Numbered from the stretch's first letter, positions 1 through 11,638 are shown. The stretch: DNA of 64,000 nucleotides from Dacryopinax spathularia (GCA_037974965.1 JBBPFI010000010.1:1-64000), one strand, 5' to 3'. Notes: a model not told the origin generated them from the letters alone. Numbers and translations are program-made.

Positions 1-600
1 CCCCCCCACCCCCTTCCCCCCCCCCCCCCCCCCCCCCCTCCCCCCCCCCTTCCCCCCCCCCCCCCCCCCCCCCCCCTTCCCCCCCCCCCCTTCCCCCCCC
101 CCTTCCCCCCCCCCTCCCTTCCTCCCCCCCCCCCCTTCCCCCCCCCCCACCTTCCCCCCTTCCCCCCCTTCCCCCTTCCCCCCCCCCCCCCCCCCCCCCT
201 CCCCCCCCCCCCCCCCTCCCCCCCCCCCCCCCCCTCCCCCCCCCCCCTTTCCCCCCCCCCCTTCCCCCTTCCCCCCCCCCCCCCCCCCTCCCCCCCCCCC
301 CCCTCCCCCCCCCCCCCCCTCCCCCCCCCCCTCCCCCCCCTTCCCCCCTTCCCTTCCCCCCCCCCCCCCCCTCCCCCCCCTCCCCCCCTCCTCCCCCCCC
401 CTCCCCCCCCCCTCCCCCCCCCCCCCCCCCCCCCTTCCCCTCCCCCCTTCCCCCCCCCTTCCCCCCCCCCCCCCCCCCCTTCCCCCCCTCCCCTTCCTCC
501 TCCCCCCCCCCCCCCCTCCCCCCCCTCCCCCCCCCCCCCCCTCCCCCCCCCCCTTCCCCTCCCCCCTTCCCCCCCCCCCCCCCCCCCCCTTCCCCCCCCC
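1..600. repeat. Terminal poly-C tract
   Basis: Nearly every base is C, broken mainly by single T or TT and two isolated A bases; there is no fixed period. It lies outside the telomere repeats, at the very end of the window. Real DNA of this kind would be extreme. Two readings fit: a degraded call of C-rich telomere strand, or low-signal G calls appended to a contig end and reverse complemented. I treat it as a probable assembly or base-calling artefact. Confidence 0.6.
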
Positions 601-685
601 CTAACCCTAACCCTAACCCTAACCCTAACCCTAACCCTAACCCTAACCCTAACCCTAACCCTAACCCTAACCCTAACCCTAACCC
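601..685. repeat. Telomere repeat array (CCCTAA)n
   Basis: About 14 perfect tandem copies of CCCTAA, the C-rich strand of TTAGGG, followed by two degenerate units (CCCCCTAA, CCTTAA) at 684-698. The C-rich strand reading inward is the expected orientation for a left chromosome end. TTAGGG is the usual telomere repeat of basidiomycetes. The array is short; longer telomere may have been lost or replaced by the C tract. Confidence 0.95.
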
Positions 686-772
686 CCTAACCTTAACCCA
701 AGCAGATTCCCCACATTCATTCCACCCACCTTCAAGACGCCAACAGTTGCGTCGACTTCCTCGGCCGCATCA

Positions 773-1536
773 ATGTCTGGCAAGCAGAGTTTTGACCAGA
801 CCGGCCTTCCGCAGAGAGAAGTACCCTTGAGCAAGAAAAGGGTGAGTGTGACCCTACTTTGAGATTTCAAAAGAAGGCTTAGCCTGACTAACAGGTGCAG
901 GATCAAACAAGACAGACCGGAAAGGGTGACAGCGAAAGTGACGAAGTAACCGAGGTCACAATGATCCCCATGCGCCAATCCCAAGGCAAGACGGAGAGGG
1001 CATCAAGCCAATTGAAGAAGGAGGTCAAGGCGACCCGCCATGGCCAGAAACCCAAGGGGCAGAAAAAAGAAGATAACGGCGATGCTGGGTATGAGAACGG
1101 GGATCAGGTCCGTGATGAGGGGACCGGCAAGCAGAAGGGCAGGAACAAAGAGGCGCCAGAGACTGGGAGCGGAGAAGAAGAGGAAGCTAGCAATTTTGAG
1201 AACGGAACGGAGGATCCTACCGACGATGACAGTACGGATGAGGAGAGTCAAGCAAGTCAGGACATCAAGGTTTGTCCCAGTCGGCTTCCAAATCCCCATG
1301 CTCAGAGCTGACTCCGCTTTCAGGCTGAAGAAACGTTCGAGGAGTTCAAGTTGGACTGCGAGGACAAGTTTGACAGCATTGTGCAGCTGCTAAAATCCGT
1401 CTGTCAAGAGCAGGATCTGCCTCTTCTGTTCTTCAAGAAGCTGGTAGACGGCAACGTATTCAGCGTGCCGTTACAGAAACAGCTGGAAGTCCTCTTTGAG
1501 AAAGAGCAGGCTCGTTTTATTGCCCATGACCAGTAA
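773..1536 (+). CDS. Subtelomeric acidic protein, function unknown
   Basis: Three exons fit one frame: 773-841, 895-1269 and 1324-1536, with introns of 53 and 54 nt (GTGAGT..ACAG and GTTTGT..TCAG). The product is about 218 aa. Residues 25-145 are low complexity and rich in Glu, Asp, Lys and Gly. The last 70 residues look folded (FEEFKLDCEDKFDSIVQLL, then LLFFKKLVDGNVFSVPL) and probably helical. I do not recognise the family. The ATG is about 85 bp from the telomere repeats, and its frame stays open without another ATG right up to the last telomere repeat. The gene may therefore have lost its 5' end when the telomere was added. An alternative start of exon 2 at 901 is equally in frame. Confidence 0.5.
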
Positions 1537-2710
1537 AGCAGGGCAAGCGGGGGTGGAGCGGTGAGTGCTATTTTCTCCACACAAGTTTGCTCATCCTAAA
1601 GCAGGCGTGTTACCAGCATTCCTACCTCAGAAGGCCGGCATGCAAAGGCCCCTGCCAGAGTCTAGAGGAGCGTAAGCTGCTTTATTCCTCCACCTTATTG
1701 GCTTGCAGGACCCTCCCATGATTGTTCCCTTGTCTCCCAATTTCCTCTGCATCTCCTCTACCCTAGCCTGGACTAGATCACTGTTTTGTGTTGAAAGATG
1801 GAATTAAAGCGTGTTTCTCCTCAGCAAGGCCCTGCTCATGTGACTGGCCGAAAATGTAATCAGGACCCCTGAAATGCCCAAATAGGGTTGGACGCCCCTC
1901 CTCATTCCCATGCTTCCTGACCGCATGTCCGGCCCAGGCGGAAACAAGACGGAGGGAAAAGGCATGGCCTTCCAGAAGAGAAGCTTCTGCTTCGGCCGGG
2001 CTAAGGCAAAAGGTCTTTTGCTGGAGCAAAAGACCTTTTCTTGCAGCAAGAGACCTTCTGCCGCAGCAAAAGGACCCTTGCTCCAGCAAAAGTGGCTTTT
2101 GCCGCAGCAAAAGCTATTTTGTAATACTTCTGTCCTATCTGATCTACCTTAGTTTATCTTGCAGGGTGCGGGTGAACCAGCTTACTTACCAAGTCCAGTC
2201 CCCAACCGCTTGTGCTCATCGACTACGCACGTTTCATCTGTAGACGGGTCACCGAAGGCGGCGGAAAGGTGGGACGGTTCAAACCGCAGGCCAAACGTCC
2301 GCTTGCTGTACTGAGCCACCAGACCTGTGCCGTCAGCAGACGTTCTCCGACCTTGAGCAAGCGTGGGAAGGTCAAGCGAGCAGAGGGCGGAGACACAGGA
2401 CTGTTGCAACATTGTACATTCCATTGAGTGAACGAAGCATCTAAGAGCCCGCATAGGGAGCTCCACAAGTACAAAAGGTTAATAGCTAAAAGAACCGTAA
2501 CAAGCAGTTCCGTCCCCTCGAAATCTCTACAACACGTCGAGTTTATTGAACCCGAATCCCAGGACAAAAGGAATGTGAGCGCTGAATAATATGAATGTTG
2601 AAATGGTAACCTGTGAGTGTGAGGTATGCATGAAATGGTACAAATCGAAGTGCGCCGTAGAGGCGCTGTGTTTTGTTGCTGTTGTTGCTGTTGCTGTTGT
2701 GGAGGGCCGC
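1537..2710. other. Subtelomeric spacer without a recognised gene
   Basis: Short open frames occur on both strands but none shows a family motif or consistent splice joins. The stretch holds the 20-bp tandem repeat at 2001-2120 and a CT/GTTGTT-rich run at 2670-2705. The 3' end of the serine-rich gene lies at its right edge. Confidence 0.5.
2001..2120. repeat. 20-bp degenerate tandem repeat, six units
   Basis: Six consecutive 20-bp units share the core GCAGCAAAAGNCCTTTT: they begin at 2001, 2021, 2041, 2061, 2081 and 2101. Unit 1 carries AAAAGGTCTTTT and unit 2 its exact complement AAAAGACCTTTT, so adjacent units can fold into hairpins. Both strands give small open frames with repeated LLLQQKTF-like words, which follow from the 20-bp period and are not taken as genes. 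Confidence 0.85.
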
Positions 2711-5170
2711 TCAGAGGTCGTGCGCGGGATTCCAGACCGTGCGAACCGAAGGTCTTTTGGGTACGCCAGTACTGACCGTTGACCGGATTTCGACCACGCT
2801 AGGTTGTTCCCGCCGCGGGCGAGGTGTCGACAAGCTGGCTGGCGGAGAGGGGTATGCGAGCTTTGTTGGTGTACGAGCTGAGAGGGCTGCGTCAATGACA
2901 GACAGCTTGCCGAGGGTGGATGCGCTTGTGGACATTGAGATGCTGGACTTGGTGCTGGTATTCGAACCTGCCAGGGAGGGTATGGCCGAGCGCGATGTCC
3001 CGTTGCTTGCTGCGCTGCGAATGGACGAGGACGACGGCATATTCCGCAGGGAGGAACGCGTAGATGAAGATGGCCCGCGATTGCGAAGTGATGAACCGCC
3101 GTCACTCTTATACGCATCCACCTTATATGCGTCGCTTTTGAACGAAGTTGGTGGGGCAGGTGTATGCGCGGTCCGGGACGGGGTTCGGGAGGATGATGAC
3201 GACGGTACCCTCGAAGTTGGCGTTATGGTTGCTCTGGCCGTGTTGACGGAAGTGGAGGACGACATGGGCCCGGTCATGTTGCTATATGCAGATCCAGCGG
3301 ACATGCTACTTCCGCCGCTGCCGGTTCTCGTTCTCGGTTTCGCGCTCGGTGGAGGAGGCAAAGGGGCGGTGGCTGCACTCATCTGCGAGTCTGTCGAAGC
3401 TATTCGCCTGACCGCCTTTGGCGTTGGCACGCGGCTGGGACCTGGTCCCACGCCAGCAGCAGTGAGTGGCAAGGCGGGGAGCGGCTTATTCTTGACTTGC
3501 TGGAGAGCGGGCGGTAAGAAGGGTGAGGATGCGAGAGGCGAAGCAGTCGGGGTCGGAAGGGACGCCGATGTGGTCGTCGACGTGCTGTAAGTAGAACTCC
3601 GTCTCGACAGAGCCATTGCAGACCGACGACGCGGTAAGACCGGTAACGGTGCAGGCTGTGATATGTGTCAGCTATGATTAATCAGAATATATGCTATACG
3701 CACATCCTCGCCCGCACTATCGTCCGTATCGTCCTCCGAATCACTCCATCCCAAGCCAGTCGTCAACCCAACCCCCTGCCTCAGCTTCTTCTTATCGCGA
3801 TGCTTTCTCCTTCGCTCTTGCTCAACCTCAGTCGGCTTCAGCCCAAGAGCAGAACTCATCGGCTTGAGTGCACCGCTTCGCAGCATCAGAACAGGCAGGG
3901 GCGTATCCAGACCGAGCGAAGAAGTCGACGAATCCGAAACATGCCCTTGATCGTCCTTCTGCTGCGAGGCGAGTTTGTCGACAGCAGCCTGGATCGCATT
4001 TTGTATGCGCTCTTCTTGCGGCGACGGTCGGTATGTCGATGTGCTCGTTGAAGAACGAAACGAGGCTTTCGAAGCGCTTCTATGGCCTGAGGATCGCGAT
4101 GACAGCGTTTTGGAGGAAGCCCTTCGGGTCGGCTTCGGCGTCTTTGCCAGGATGGCGGATATATCTGGCGACGACGCTCTTGATTCGGCCTCCCGAGGTG
4201 TATCCGGAACGGACGATGGTAATACTGGGGTGGCGTCCGGAGTTGCCAGCGTGAGTTCTGGTCGTATAGGCTTCATCGCCGGCTTTGCAGGCTGAGCAGG
4301 TCGTGTCGACAGCGGCGGTTGAGGAGACGGCACTCGCATAGCAGAGCGCGAGGACTCTGCGAGGTGAGACCGGGATGACGACTCTACAGGCGAGCGATAG
4401 GACAAAGCATCCGGGATTTGAGGACGTGACGAGGTGGATTTGGCCATGTACGGAAGGCTCGACGTTTCATCGATGGCCGAAGCGAGTGCTTCTCTCGTGC
4501 GTGATCCTGTTGCTTTGGATAAAGTCGAAGGTGCCGATCTTGGCAACATGAGCGGTTTCAAGCCCGATCGCGGTGTTGTCAATGGTGGCACAATGGGTGC
4601 CGCTGGCGGAGAAGGCATCACGGACAAAGGCGGACCGGTCGGCTTCCTGCTTTTCTCCTCGCTTTTCTCTTTTTCCGTTTCACTCTCATGCTCGCTCTCC
4701 TCTGGAATGGTAGAAAACCCGCCGGCGAGCAACTTTGCTGTAGGGCCTGCGACGTTCGGTGGCACTGGCCATGGTCCTCCTAGCAGCTTCTCCAGCTCCA
4801 TCTCCGTTTCTGCCTCATCCTCCAGCAACCTCGACATCTCGGACGACGGGTACAGAACCGAAGGCGGTGATGGCGGTCGAAGCGATGTGAGCGAGTTGCG
4901 CGCTGACATTGCGGAGATACGTTTCTGCCTGCGCTGTATATGCGGTATTGACTGCCTGAAGAGGATGCTGACATCTTCGGAAGTGAGCGAGGAGGGTGTT
5001 GTGGGCAGCGGGGGCAGGGGTACTGTCGGAGGTGGGAATAGGGGCGTTGAAGGTGATACCATTGGTGATGATGTGGATGATGAAGGTGAGAGTGATGATG
5101 AGGCGTTGATGTGGAGTGCAGGAGGGCGCAATGTCCGCTGCGCCCCGGCGGATATGTGAAGTGAGTCCAT
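2711..5170 (-). CDS. Serine/proline-rich disordered protein
   Basis: Two exons: 5170-3704 and 3655-2711, joined across a 48-nt intron (GTGCGT..CACAG with a CTGAC branch site at the 3' end). The join is in phase and gives about 803 aa; without it the upstream frame ends 12 residues after the donor. Most of the protein is Ser, Thr and Pro with short acidic and basic runs, so it is probably disordered. Around residues 465-489 sits a basic stretch followed by GLGWSDSEDDTDDSAGED, a word I associate with conserved basidiomycete proteins of unknown role. No enzymatic domain, signal peptide or membrane span is visible. I chose the ATG at 5170 (MDSLHIS); the frame is open for 54 more codons upstream to an ATG at 5332. 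A cytoskeletal or polarity scaffold is possible but unsupported. Confidence 0.75.
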
Positions 5171-7890
5171 TGGTCGTCGCGTGCTCGGTTGTCGATTTCG
5201 GGTACGGTCGGTGGTCCGCTGATTGAGGAGAGGCGGCGAAGGGTGAGAAGGCGGCGAAGAGGAGAGGGGGCGCGTTACTCGGAGATGAAGAAGGTACGAC
5301 GACGGGGGGTGAGGGAGGGTATGTGTTGACAACTATCGTATGCGGGTATTGTGGGAATGATGCCGGGTCAGTGGCTGCCTGTGTCCTATAGGGGGAGACA
5401 GTTGCGATTGAGCATCGATCGTACCGCTTCGGTGGTATGTGCGTGTACAGAGGGAGAGGAGAGGATGTGAGTCTAGAGCGATGTGAGGGATGTGAATGTA
5501 AGACAGCACATTCTCTCGCTCACACGCCTCTTCTCCCTCACACAGAGCTCTGAGAAGGGGAGGAGGTAACTGCGACCGAGATTTCGTGGGTGGGCCACAC
5601 TACCCTGACCACCGAGACCAGATGGGCACTGAATGTGATCCCTATCCCATTTTTCGCATATCAAAGAGAAGAACCCGTTTTGCATTCCTCCGCTGCCGGC
5701 ACGCCCCCCGACTTCTCTTCATTCCATTCCCATCACCTCAAACATCACCAGGAAGAACCCTGACAGTCCCGCCCCGTATCAATGCAACAACCATACACCC
5801 CCGGCCCACTTCGTCATGGTAATACAGCCGCGTCAAATCCCGTGAAGCCTACAAAGAAATTCCCTCGCTGCGAGAAAAAAAGCCGAGCCAAGAACGGGAA
5901 AAAATCAGACTGCGTCAATCGTGTTTCTGACGCGTTTCTCTTCGCTTTCGCCCCCTCCGAGCTCTTGTCGCGCACACTTCCCTTTAACCGGCCCCTCGGC
6001 GTCCCACAAGGCTGCCACCTGTTCCGTCCTTCTTTGCCACCCGCCTCTCCGACCTCGTTCTATTCTCCCGCTTGCCACGCCCTCACCCCTAATTCTGCTC
6101 GCGTATAGTACCCGGCCATCCCCGCCCGCTCGCCGGATGGAGAACGTGTTCCGACCCAGAGCGGTGGGGACGCTACACCATCTGCGGTAGTCTCCTCCAA
6201 CAATCCACCCACTTCTTCCTTCTTCAATCACAGCGATCAGGAGGATCATATGGCTCGCTCCCACTTAACCCTGCTCTCGACCGCCTGGCAGGGTTCTCAA
6301 ACCTGACCGCGCGCTTGATCCCGATTTTAGCCTTGCCGCCCCTGCACTGGAAATAGAATCAACCGCTGATATGTAAGAGAAACACCTGCTGCGTAGGCCC
6401 TTCGACGCGCTTCACGTATATAACACGACATGGTCCTGCTTTCTGCTCTGTTTCTGCTCTGTTGCACATCTGCTTTCCACTTCTACGGACTGCTGATCCA
6501 TCCATCCCTGGCTCCTTCGTCCCTTCTGGCTTCATGTCCCTGGGTGACGGTTGCACCCACCTGACAAAACATTCACAAGGTTGCCATCATCCCACCCCTG
6601 AGCACTGGCGACTGTCAAACTAGCGCCATAAAACCCACAAAGGACATTCTTCAATTCGCCTTCCCCCCGACGCCTCAGACTTCGAGGGAGGATACCATCA
6701 TCAACCCGGCCAGGCTGCTAGAAAGGGCATACGTTCAACTCGTTGCGTGCCAGCTCATCCCTCAACAACCGCCGGATCAAGTCCTTCTCCTTGTCGCTCA
6801 GGGGTAGGAAACCCGCAAAAGGACCTGTCAAAGACCTTATTCACTTCAATGCCGAATAGAATAGCAGGCACGCTCACTCGGTCGGTCGAGAGCCCGCTTG
6901 TTGACCCGTTTGGAGGGCGTGAGGGGCCGCCGGCTCCCGCTGAGGGGGTGGCATGCGTTCTGTGCCATTGTCATGCCTCGGTTCTCGGTTTCTGATTGCC
7001 GGTGCGTGAGGGAGAAGATGGCTGTACGTGATGGTTGGACAGTCTTTACGTTGTCACACAATTCGATTTTGTTGTTGAGGTGAAGAGAATGAGGGCGGGT
7101 TGCTAGCTGACCACGTAAGATGTACGCTTGAAAGAAGGGAGGGTGGTGGTCGGCGCGGTGCGATGCGCGAAGAGAATCATCCAAAACCTGCAACAATGCC
7201 AGCTTCGCCGGATTGTCGAGAAACAACTCCTCCAACCCTATGGTATCGCGCAAATGAAGCGCGGTGTGGCTTCATGTTACTTCTTCAATGAAAGCAGAAA
7301 CGGTAATGAAGATCCCGATAATAGTCGCTTGAGAAGCCCGATCGGAGAATCGGGGCTGTAGCGGGGAACCGGGCAGGTTTCCGTTGATAGCGATGGGTTT
7401 ATGACATAATTCGACTGTCAAGAAAGCTTGGCGGGAGAAGCGTTGGTGTCGGTTTGACGCTTTGTAAATGTCGTGGTGGGTTCATAAGGGGAAGCTAGGA
7501 CCGTTCCTCCGATGGAAGGTCGTTTCTGCCCCTTCCCGTTGAAGCGGTCCAAAGAACCGTTGTGAAGCGACAATGGCAGCACAGAGAGCTCATTATGGTT
7601 GTGAGCTCATTGATACTTTCCGCAGCGTCGATGCCCCACGTAAACTCCACGAGCGCCTTAAGAGAAACCCGACGTGCATAACCGGAGGATTCTGATAGGA
7701 CAGCATATCAACGCCGCCGCAGTATCGAGCGCAATCGGTTTTGAGTCTGCACCAAACCTCGCGGTATGCTTTGCCCCGCACGTCGGCTGTATTTATGACC
7801 GCAGTTCAAGGAGAGACCGATGTAGCATAGCTTAACAGCGGACGACCTCGACGAGACAAGATGTCCGTGCGAAAGAAAGCTGTGTTGTCA
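5171..7890. other. Long intergenic region
   Basis: No open frame here shows a recognisable motif or spliceable neighbours. 5171-5340 is the probable 5' leader of the serine-rich gene, and 5640-6110 is rich in pyrimidines on the plus strand. I see no tRNA, no transposase fragment and no terminal repeats in this part. Confidence 0.45.
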
Positions 7891-7899
7891 GGAACGCGG

Positions 7900-8378
7900 G
7901 AGCGAACGACTCCGATGCCCACATTTGACGCGAGTAATTGCTCGGATGCCCACGACCCTTAAAGTTGCTCCGATGCCCACGGCTCATAAGGGGGTTTGTG
8001 CACACATAAGCTTCTTAACCACCACTCAAAAAAATTGAAAAATCGTATAAATGTATTTTATTCCTCACAAGCGCTTAATAATGGCCTATTGCAAGCACAG
8101 CCATCAGAATTAATAGGAAATACGCCCACCCTAGACAGGCTAAATTCTTCTTCTTTTGCGCCAGAACTGATGGTCCAAATACTGCCATCAACTTCAAGTC
8201 TAAATATATTTTTCAATCCACAGATAGTAGCATACAGGGCCACAATGAATTTTTGAAGGGAGAGGAAGTGAACTTATATTAATTTACGACGCGCGACGCG
8301 TCGTTTCGTGGGCATCCGAGCTCCTGTGGGCATCCGAGCTCATCCCCCGCGAAAGGTGGGCATCCGAGTCGTTCGCTC
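7900..8378. mobile_element. MITE-like DNA transposon with TIRs and 9-bp TSD
   Basis: The two ends are inverted repeats: GAGCGAACGACTC then GATGCCCAC on the left, matched from 8378 backwards in 22 of 23 bases. Each end carries three copies of the subterminal word CTCGGATGCCCAC or a one-base variant (left near 7911, 7949 and 7971; right near 8308, 8325 and 8357, inverted). The element is bounded by the direct repeat GGAACGCGG at 7891-7899 and 8379-8387, which I read as a 9-bp target-site duplication. The interior (about 7990-8280) is clearly AT-richer than the surroundings and has no transposase. A 9-bp duplication fits Mutator-like elements; an 8-bp hAT duplication is the nearest alternative. 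Confidence 0.85.
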
Positions 8379-8563
8379 GGAACGCGGTGGGACTGCGGCG
8401 TGGTTCAAGAAGCGCAGACGTCGCCACTCCGGGAATGTAACAGCTCGGCGCGTAGTCGTCACTCGTCCACACGGCTCCAACCGCAATGTGCAGTATATGA
8501 CCCACCCACCCAGCTTTGCTTGCTTGCTTCACTCTTGCTTAGAATCTTGAGTCATTACCCAGC

Positions 8564-9936
8564 ATGATCATTACCGAAGGTGACGAGAAGGGCAAGAAAC
8601 CGCTCCCCGAGACACCGACCTCGCCGTCATCGTCATCCTCCGACGATGGGCTGCCCAGCTATACCGAGGCGCAGCGCAATCAGGCCGGACCGTCCAACCC
8701 AAACCAACGACGTCGACCTCCATCTCTTATCCAAAAGGGTCGAACGGCGTCGACCTTCTCGTCGTTGTCGTTGAGCTCGAGGCGGAATTTGGTCGATAAG
8801 CTCATAGCGCTCACGGCGCCTAGTCCTGGGCCGTCGTCGCCCAGTCCGAGCTGGGTACCGGGGTTCGTGCGGAAGAGGTCAGAGGCAAAGCATCAGAGCC
8901 ATATAACGGAGCAGGTCAAAGAGACTGTCCTTCTTCTGGTGAGTCTCCTAGTGTCCGACATGTAGGTTCCCCTAACTTTGTGCATAGATCAGGGACGTCG
9001 TTCGGGATGTGAACCAGCCAGACTGCCTCGATATACTGCATCGCTGCCTCACGGCATGTCAGATGCGCCAACTATCCTTTGCGGAACTCGTACAACAAAT
9101 GACGATCGAAGACCATACCGCACTATACTGGGCGATCATCAGCAGCGCTCCTGCAACCGGTGCCGCGACAGCCATGAACCCCGTCGTGCAAATGCTCGTC
9201 TCCTTCCCTCTCTGGCAAGCGACACGGATCGACGCACGCCAGGCCTGTACGGTGAACAGCGACAATCGGCTGTTCCAGGAGCTGCGCAGGTCACCGGGGT
9301 TCGAAAGCAGCATATCGTATGCACACGAGGTGATTGCAGCTGGCGGAGACAAGGTGGAGACTGTAGAGGTCAATCATGTCAACTACGATGCAGTCGGCGA
9401 GTTCGGGATCAGCTTCACAGTGCAGAATTGGTTGCGCAAGATGCGTATTGCCCGTCGAGTACCACTGGAGTTTATCGCTAGAGGTGAGCTCGCAATTCGC
9501 CCGCTCGTTCATAGGCTCACGAGGTTTAGGCCGGACCTGGGGCCTTACATTCCGAGTTGCGGACGAGCATACCAACGGGTTCCGAGCCGGCCAATGGTTC
9601 GGGGAACTCAAACTGTTAGACAACTCTCCACCTACCTGGGTTACTGGCCGGCTACGCATTATACCCCAAGACACGGCTAGAGGGCGTAAAAGTCCGTTGG
9701 ATATTACCTTCCACACTGAAGGTACAAGACTGGATACCAAATGGGCTCTGCAGTTCAAGCTCAAGGGATCGAAGGGCGAGCTGCTCGAGTTTGAGTACGT
9801 AGCTGTCCAGCACTATTGTATCATCTGATGCTGACTCGCCATCAGTGACTCGCCCTATCTTTCGCAAGATGGCAGCTTGCACGTCATTGGTGAATTCAAG
9901 CTGGATAAGACGCACGCCGAGTGCATCATTATGTGA
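8564..9936 (+). CDS. Basidiomycete tandem-paralogue protein, copy A
   Basis: Four exons (8564-8938, 8988-9483, 9530-9794, 9846-9936) give 408 aa in a continuous frame; the introns are 46-51 nt with GT..AG ends. The N-terminal 110 residues are Ser/Pro-rich and hydrophilic. From about residue 115 a folded region runs to the C-terminus: helical VKETVLLLIRDVVRDV, then HTALYWAI, a word resembling the first helix of an ankyrin repeat, then alternating hydrophobic beta-like segments (GEFGISFTVQNWL, RTWGLTFRVADEH, LQFKLKGSK) ending in DSPYLSQDGSLHVIGEF. No signal peptide or membrane span is seen. The neighbour at 10270-11638 has the same exon phases and matching motifs, so this is a tandem duplication. 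I recognise it only as an uncharacterised basidiomycete family. Confidence 0.8.
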
Positions 9937-10269
9937 CCGCATCAGAGCACAATATCAAATCTTCCGTGGCTGTTTGGTTCACTTTTTTTCTGTAAACTAT
10001 ACTTCCAGATGGTAGCATTTGTATCATACCCGATGTTCGATACCCGTGGACGGACAATGTGCAAATTTCATTGTGTTGTTTCGTACCGGATGTGGTTGTG
10101 CCGAAGCTCAGCGTCATGGTCCTTTCCTCCGGCGCCGCGCCGCAGCAGCCAAAATGCGGGGAAGCCGACGGCGCAGTCTTCATCCTCGCCCTTCAATACC
10201 CCGTCTTCGGACTGCACGCAATCGCAATAATCCCTCACATTCGAACTTCTTGTATCACCATCAACCAAC

Positions 10270-11638
10270 ATGAGCGACAGTCCCGACAGTCCACCTCCCG
10301 ACTACTTCGAAGCAGTCGGCTCGTCTACCCAAGGACGAGGTGCCTCAGGCTCAAGAACGCCGCCCCGGGACGAACCTAGGAGCTCAACACCTCGGACATC
10401 TGCGTCGTATGGATTTCCAGATGAGAAGCGATCACCCCAGACATTATACTCTCCAGCTCAAGCCCTGGCTGGCCCTTCTACGCCTCGAGCCTCTTCGTCC
10501 AAGTCGGCTAGTTGGATTCCGGATCTTTGGTCATGGCGGGCAGAGGCGCGGACTGATGCAGAGGTAAAGAAGACGGTGCAGTCTCTGGTGAGTCTTTGTG
10601 CTGCATTTCACAGAGATCTCTCCTTACAGTCTGCATAGATCAAGGATGTCATAGTTGATCCTTCGCGTGCGGACACACTACCTATCCTCCAAAGCTGCCT
10701 TGCGGCCTGCAGAGCACGACACATATCGTTCGAAGACCTCATTCAGCGACCTTTCATAGACGGACACACTCCACTGTACTGGGCAATACTGGGATCCAGG
10801 AAGAGACGGCCAGAAAATACCACTCTTGAAGAGCCTCACAGTGTGATCGACTTTCTCGTCTCCTTTCCTCTATCCGACCGAACAACCCTGGATGCGTGCC
10901 AAGCGTGTATGTTGAACAGCGACAATGTCCTGTTTCAACGGCTACGACTATCACCTGGGTTCAGCAGAACGTCTTATACCGACACCATAGTTACTGGTGG
11001 TGGAAGCCCCAATGAGCCTGTTCATGTCGAGCACGTCCCGAATGCTGGACCTGGGGAGTTCACGATATCCCTGACCATCAGCAGATGGATCCCAAGGATG
11101 CGGGTAGCGAAGGGCGTTGCTGTCGACTTCGTCGCCCGAGGTAAGTAACGCCTGCCTTTCATACAGGTCCCTGCTGACCCCTGGCAGGACGCGGTTGGAG
11201 ACTGGAGTTCACTGTTGCTAAGGAGCACGATCTCATGAACGAGCTCCAGCCAGGGACGTGGTGTGCGGTACTCCAGCTGCTCAAAGGCAGCGAGCCGACA
11301 CCAGTCAGTGCTCGACTTACGATCCCACCTGCAAGATCGCGCAACGGGTCAGAGGCAATCGAGCCTATCGAGATCGGATTCCAGACGAAACGGAGGATGA
11401 AGCTGAGCCCGGACACGCGAGATCTGGAGCAAGTCGACAAGATCGTTACACGGCTAGATTCTCTACCCCGAGGGTCGAGCCTTGAGTTCGAGTAAGTCTC
11501 GTGAATTGGCTTCTGAACAATCGCTCATGTCTCTCCACCCGTAGAGACTCTCCGTATGTGGATGAACAAGGAAGCATATCAGTAACTGGCCAATTTATCC
11601 TCGAATCCACTGGCGGCACGGACTGCGTAATCATGTGA
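10270..11638 (+). CDS. Basidiomycete tandem-paralogue protein, copy B
   Basis: Four exons (10270-10587, 10639-11140, 11188-11491, 11545-11638) give 405 aa. All three intron positions and phases match copy A, 330 bp upstream. Shared motifs in order are VKKTVQSLIKDV, HTPLYWAIL, CQACMLNSDNVLFQRLRLSPGF (against CTVNSDNRLFQELRRSPGF in A), EFTISLTISRW and DSPYVDEQGSISVTGQF, with both proteins ending CIIM or CVIM. The Ser/Pro-rich N-terminus is not conserved in sequence. CVIM and CIIM fit the CaaX form of a prenylation signal, although the last-but-three cysteine context should be tested. Function unknown. Confidence 0.82.

Noticed and set aside
2276-2285. GGTTCAAACC resembling a tRNA B box
   Set aside because: The T stem does not pair and there is no A box or acceptor stem at the right distance.
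2673-3590. 305-codon plus-strand frame
   Set aside because: It lies wholly antisense to the serine-rich gene and mirrors that gene's codon bias; it has no motif and its start is inside a GTTGTT run.
3668-5332. Two separate genes in 2711-5332
   Set aside because: A 48-nt intron with good donor, branch and acceptor joins the two frames in phase.
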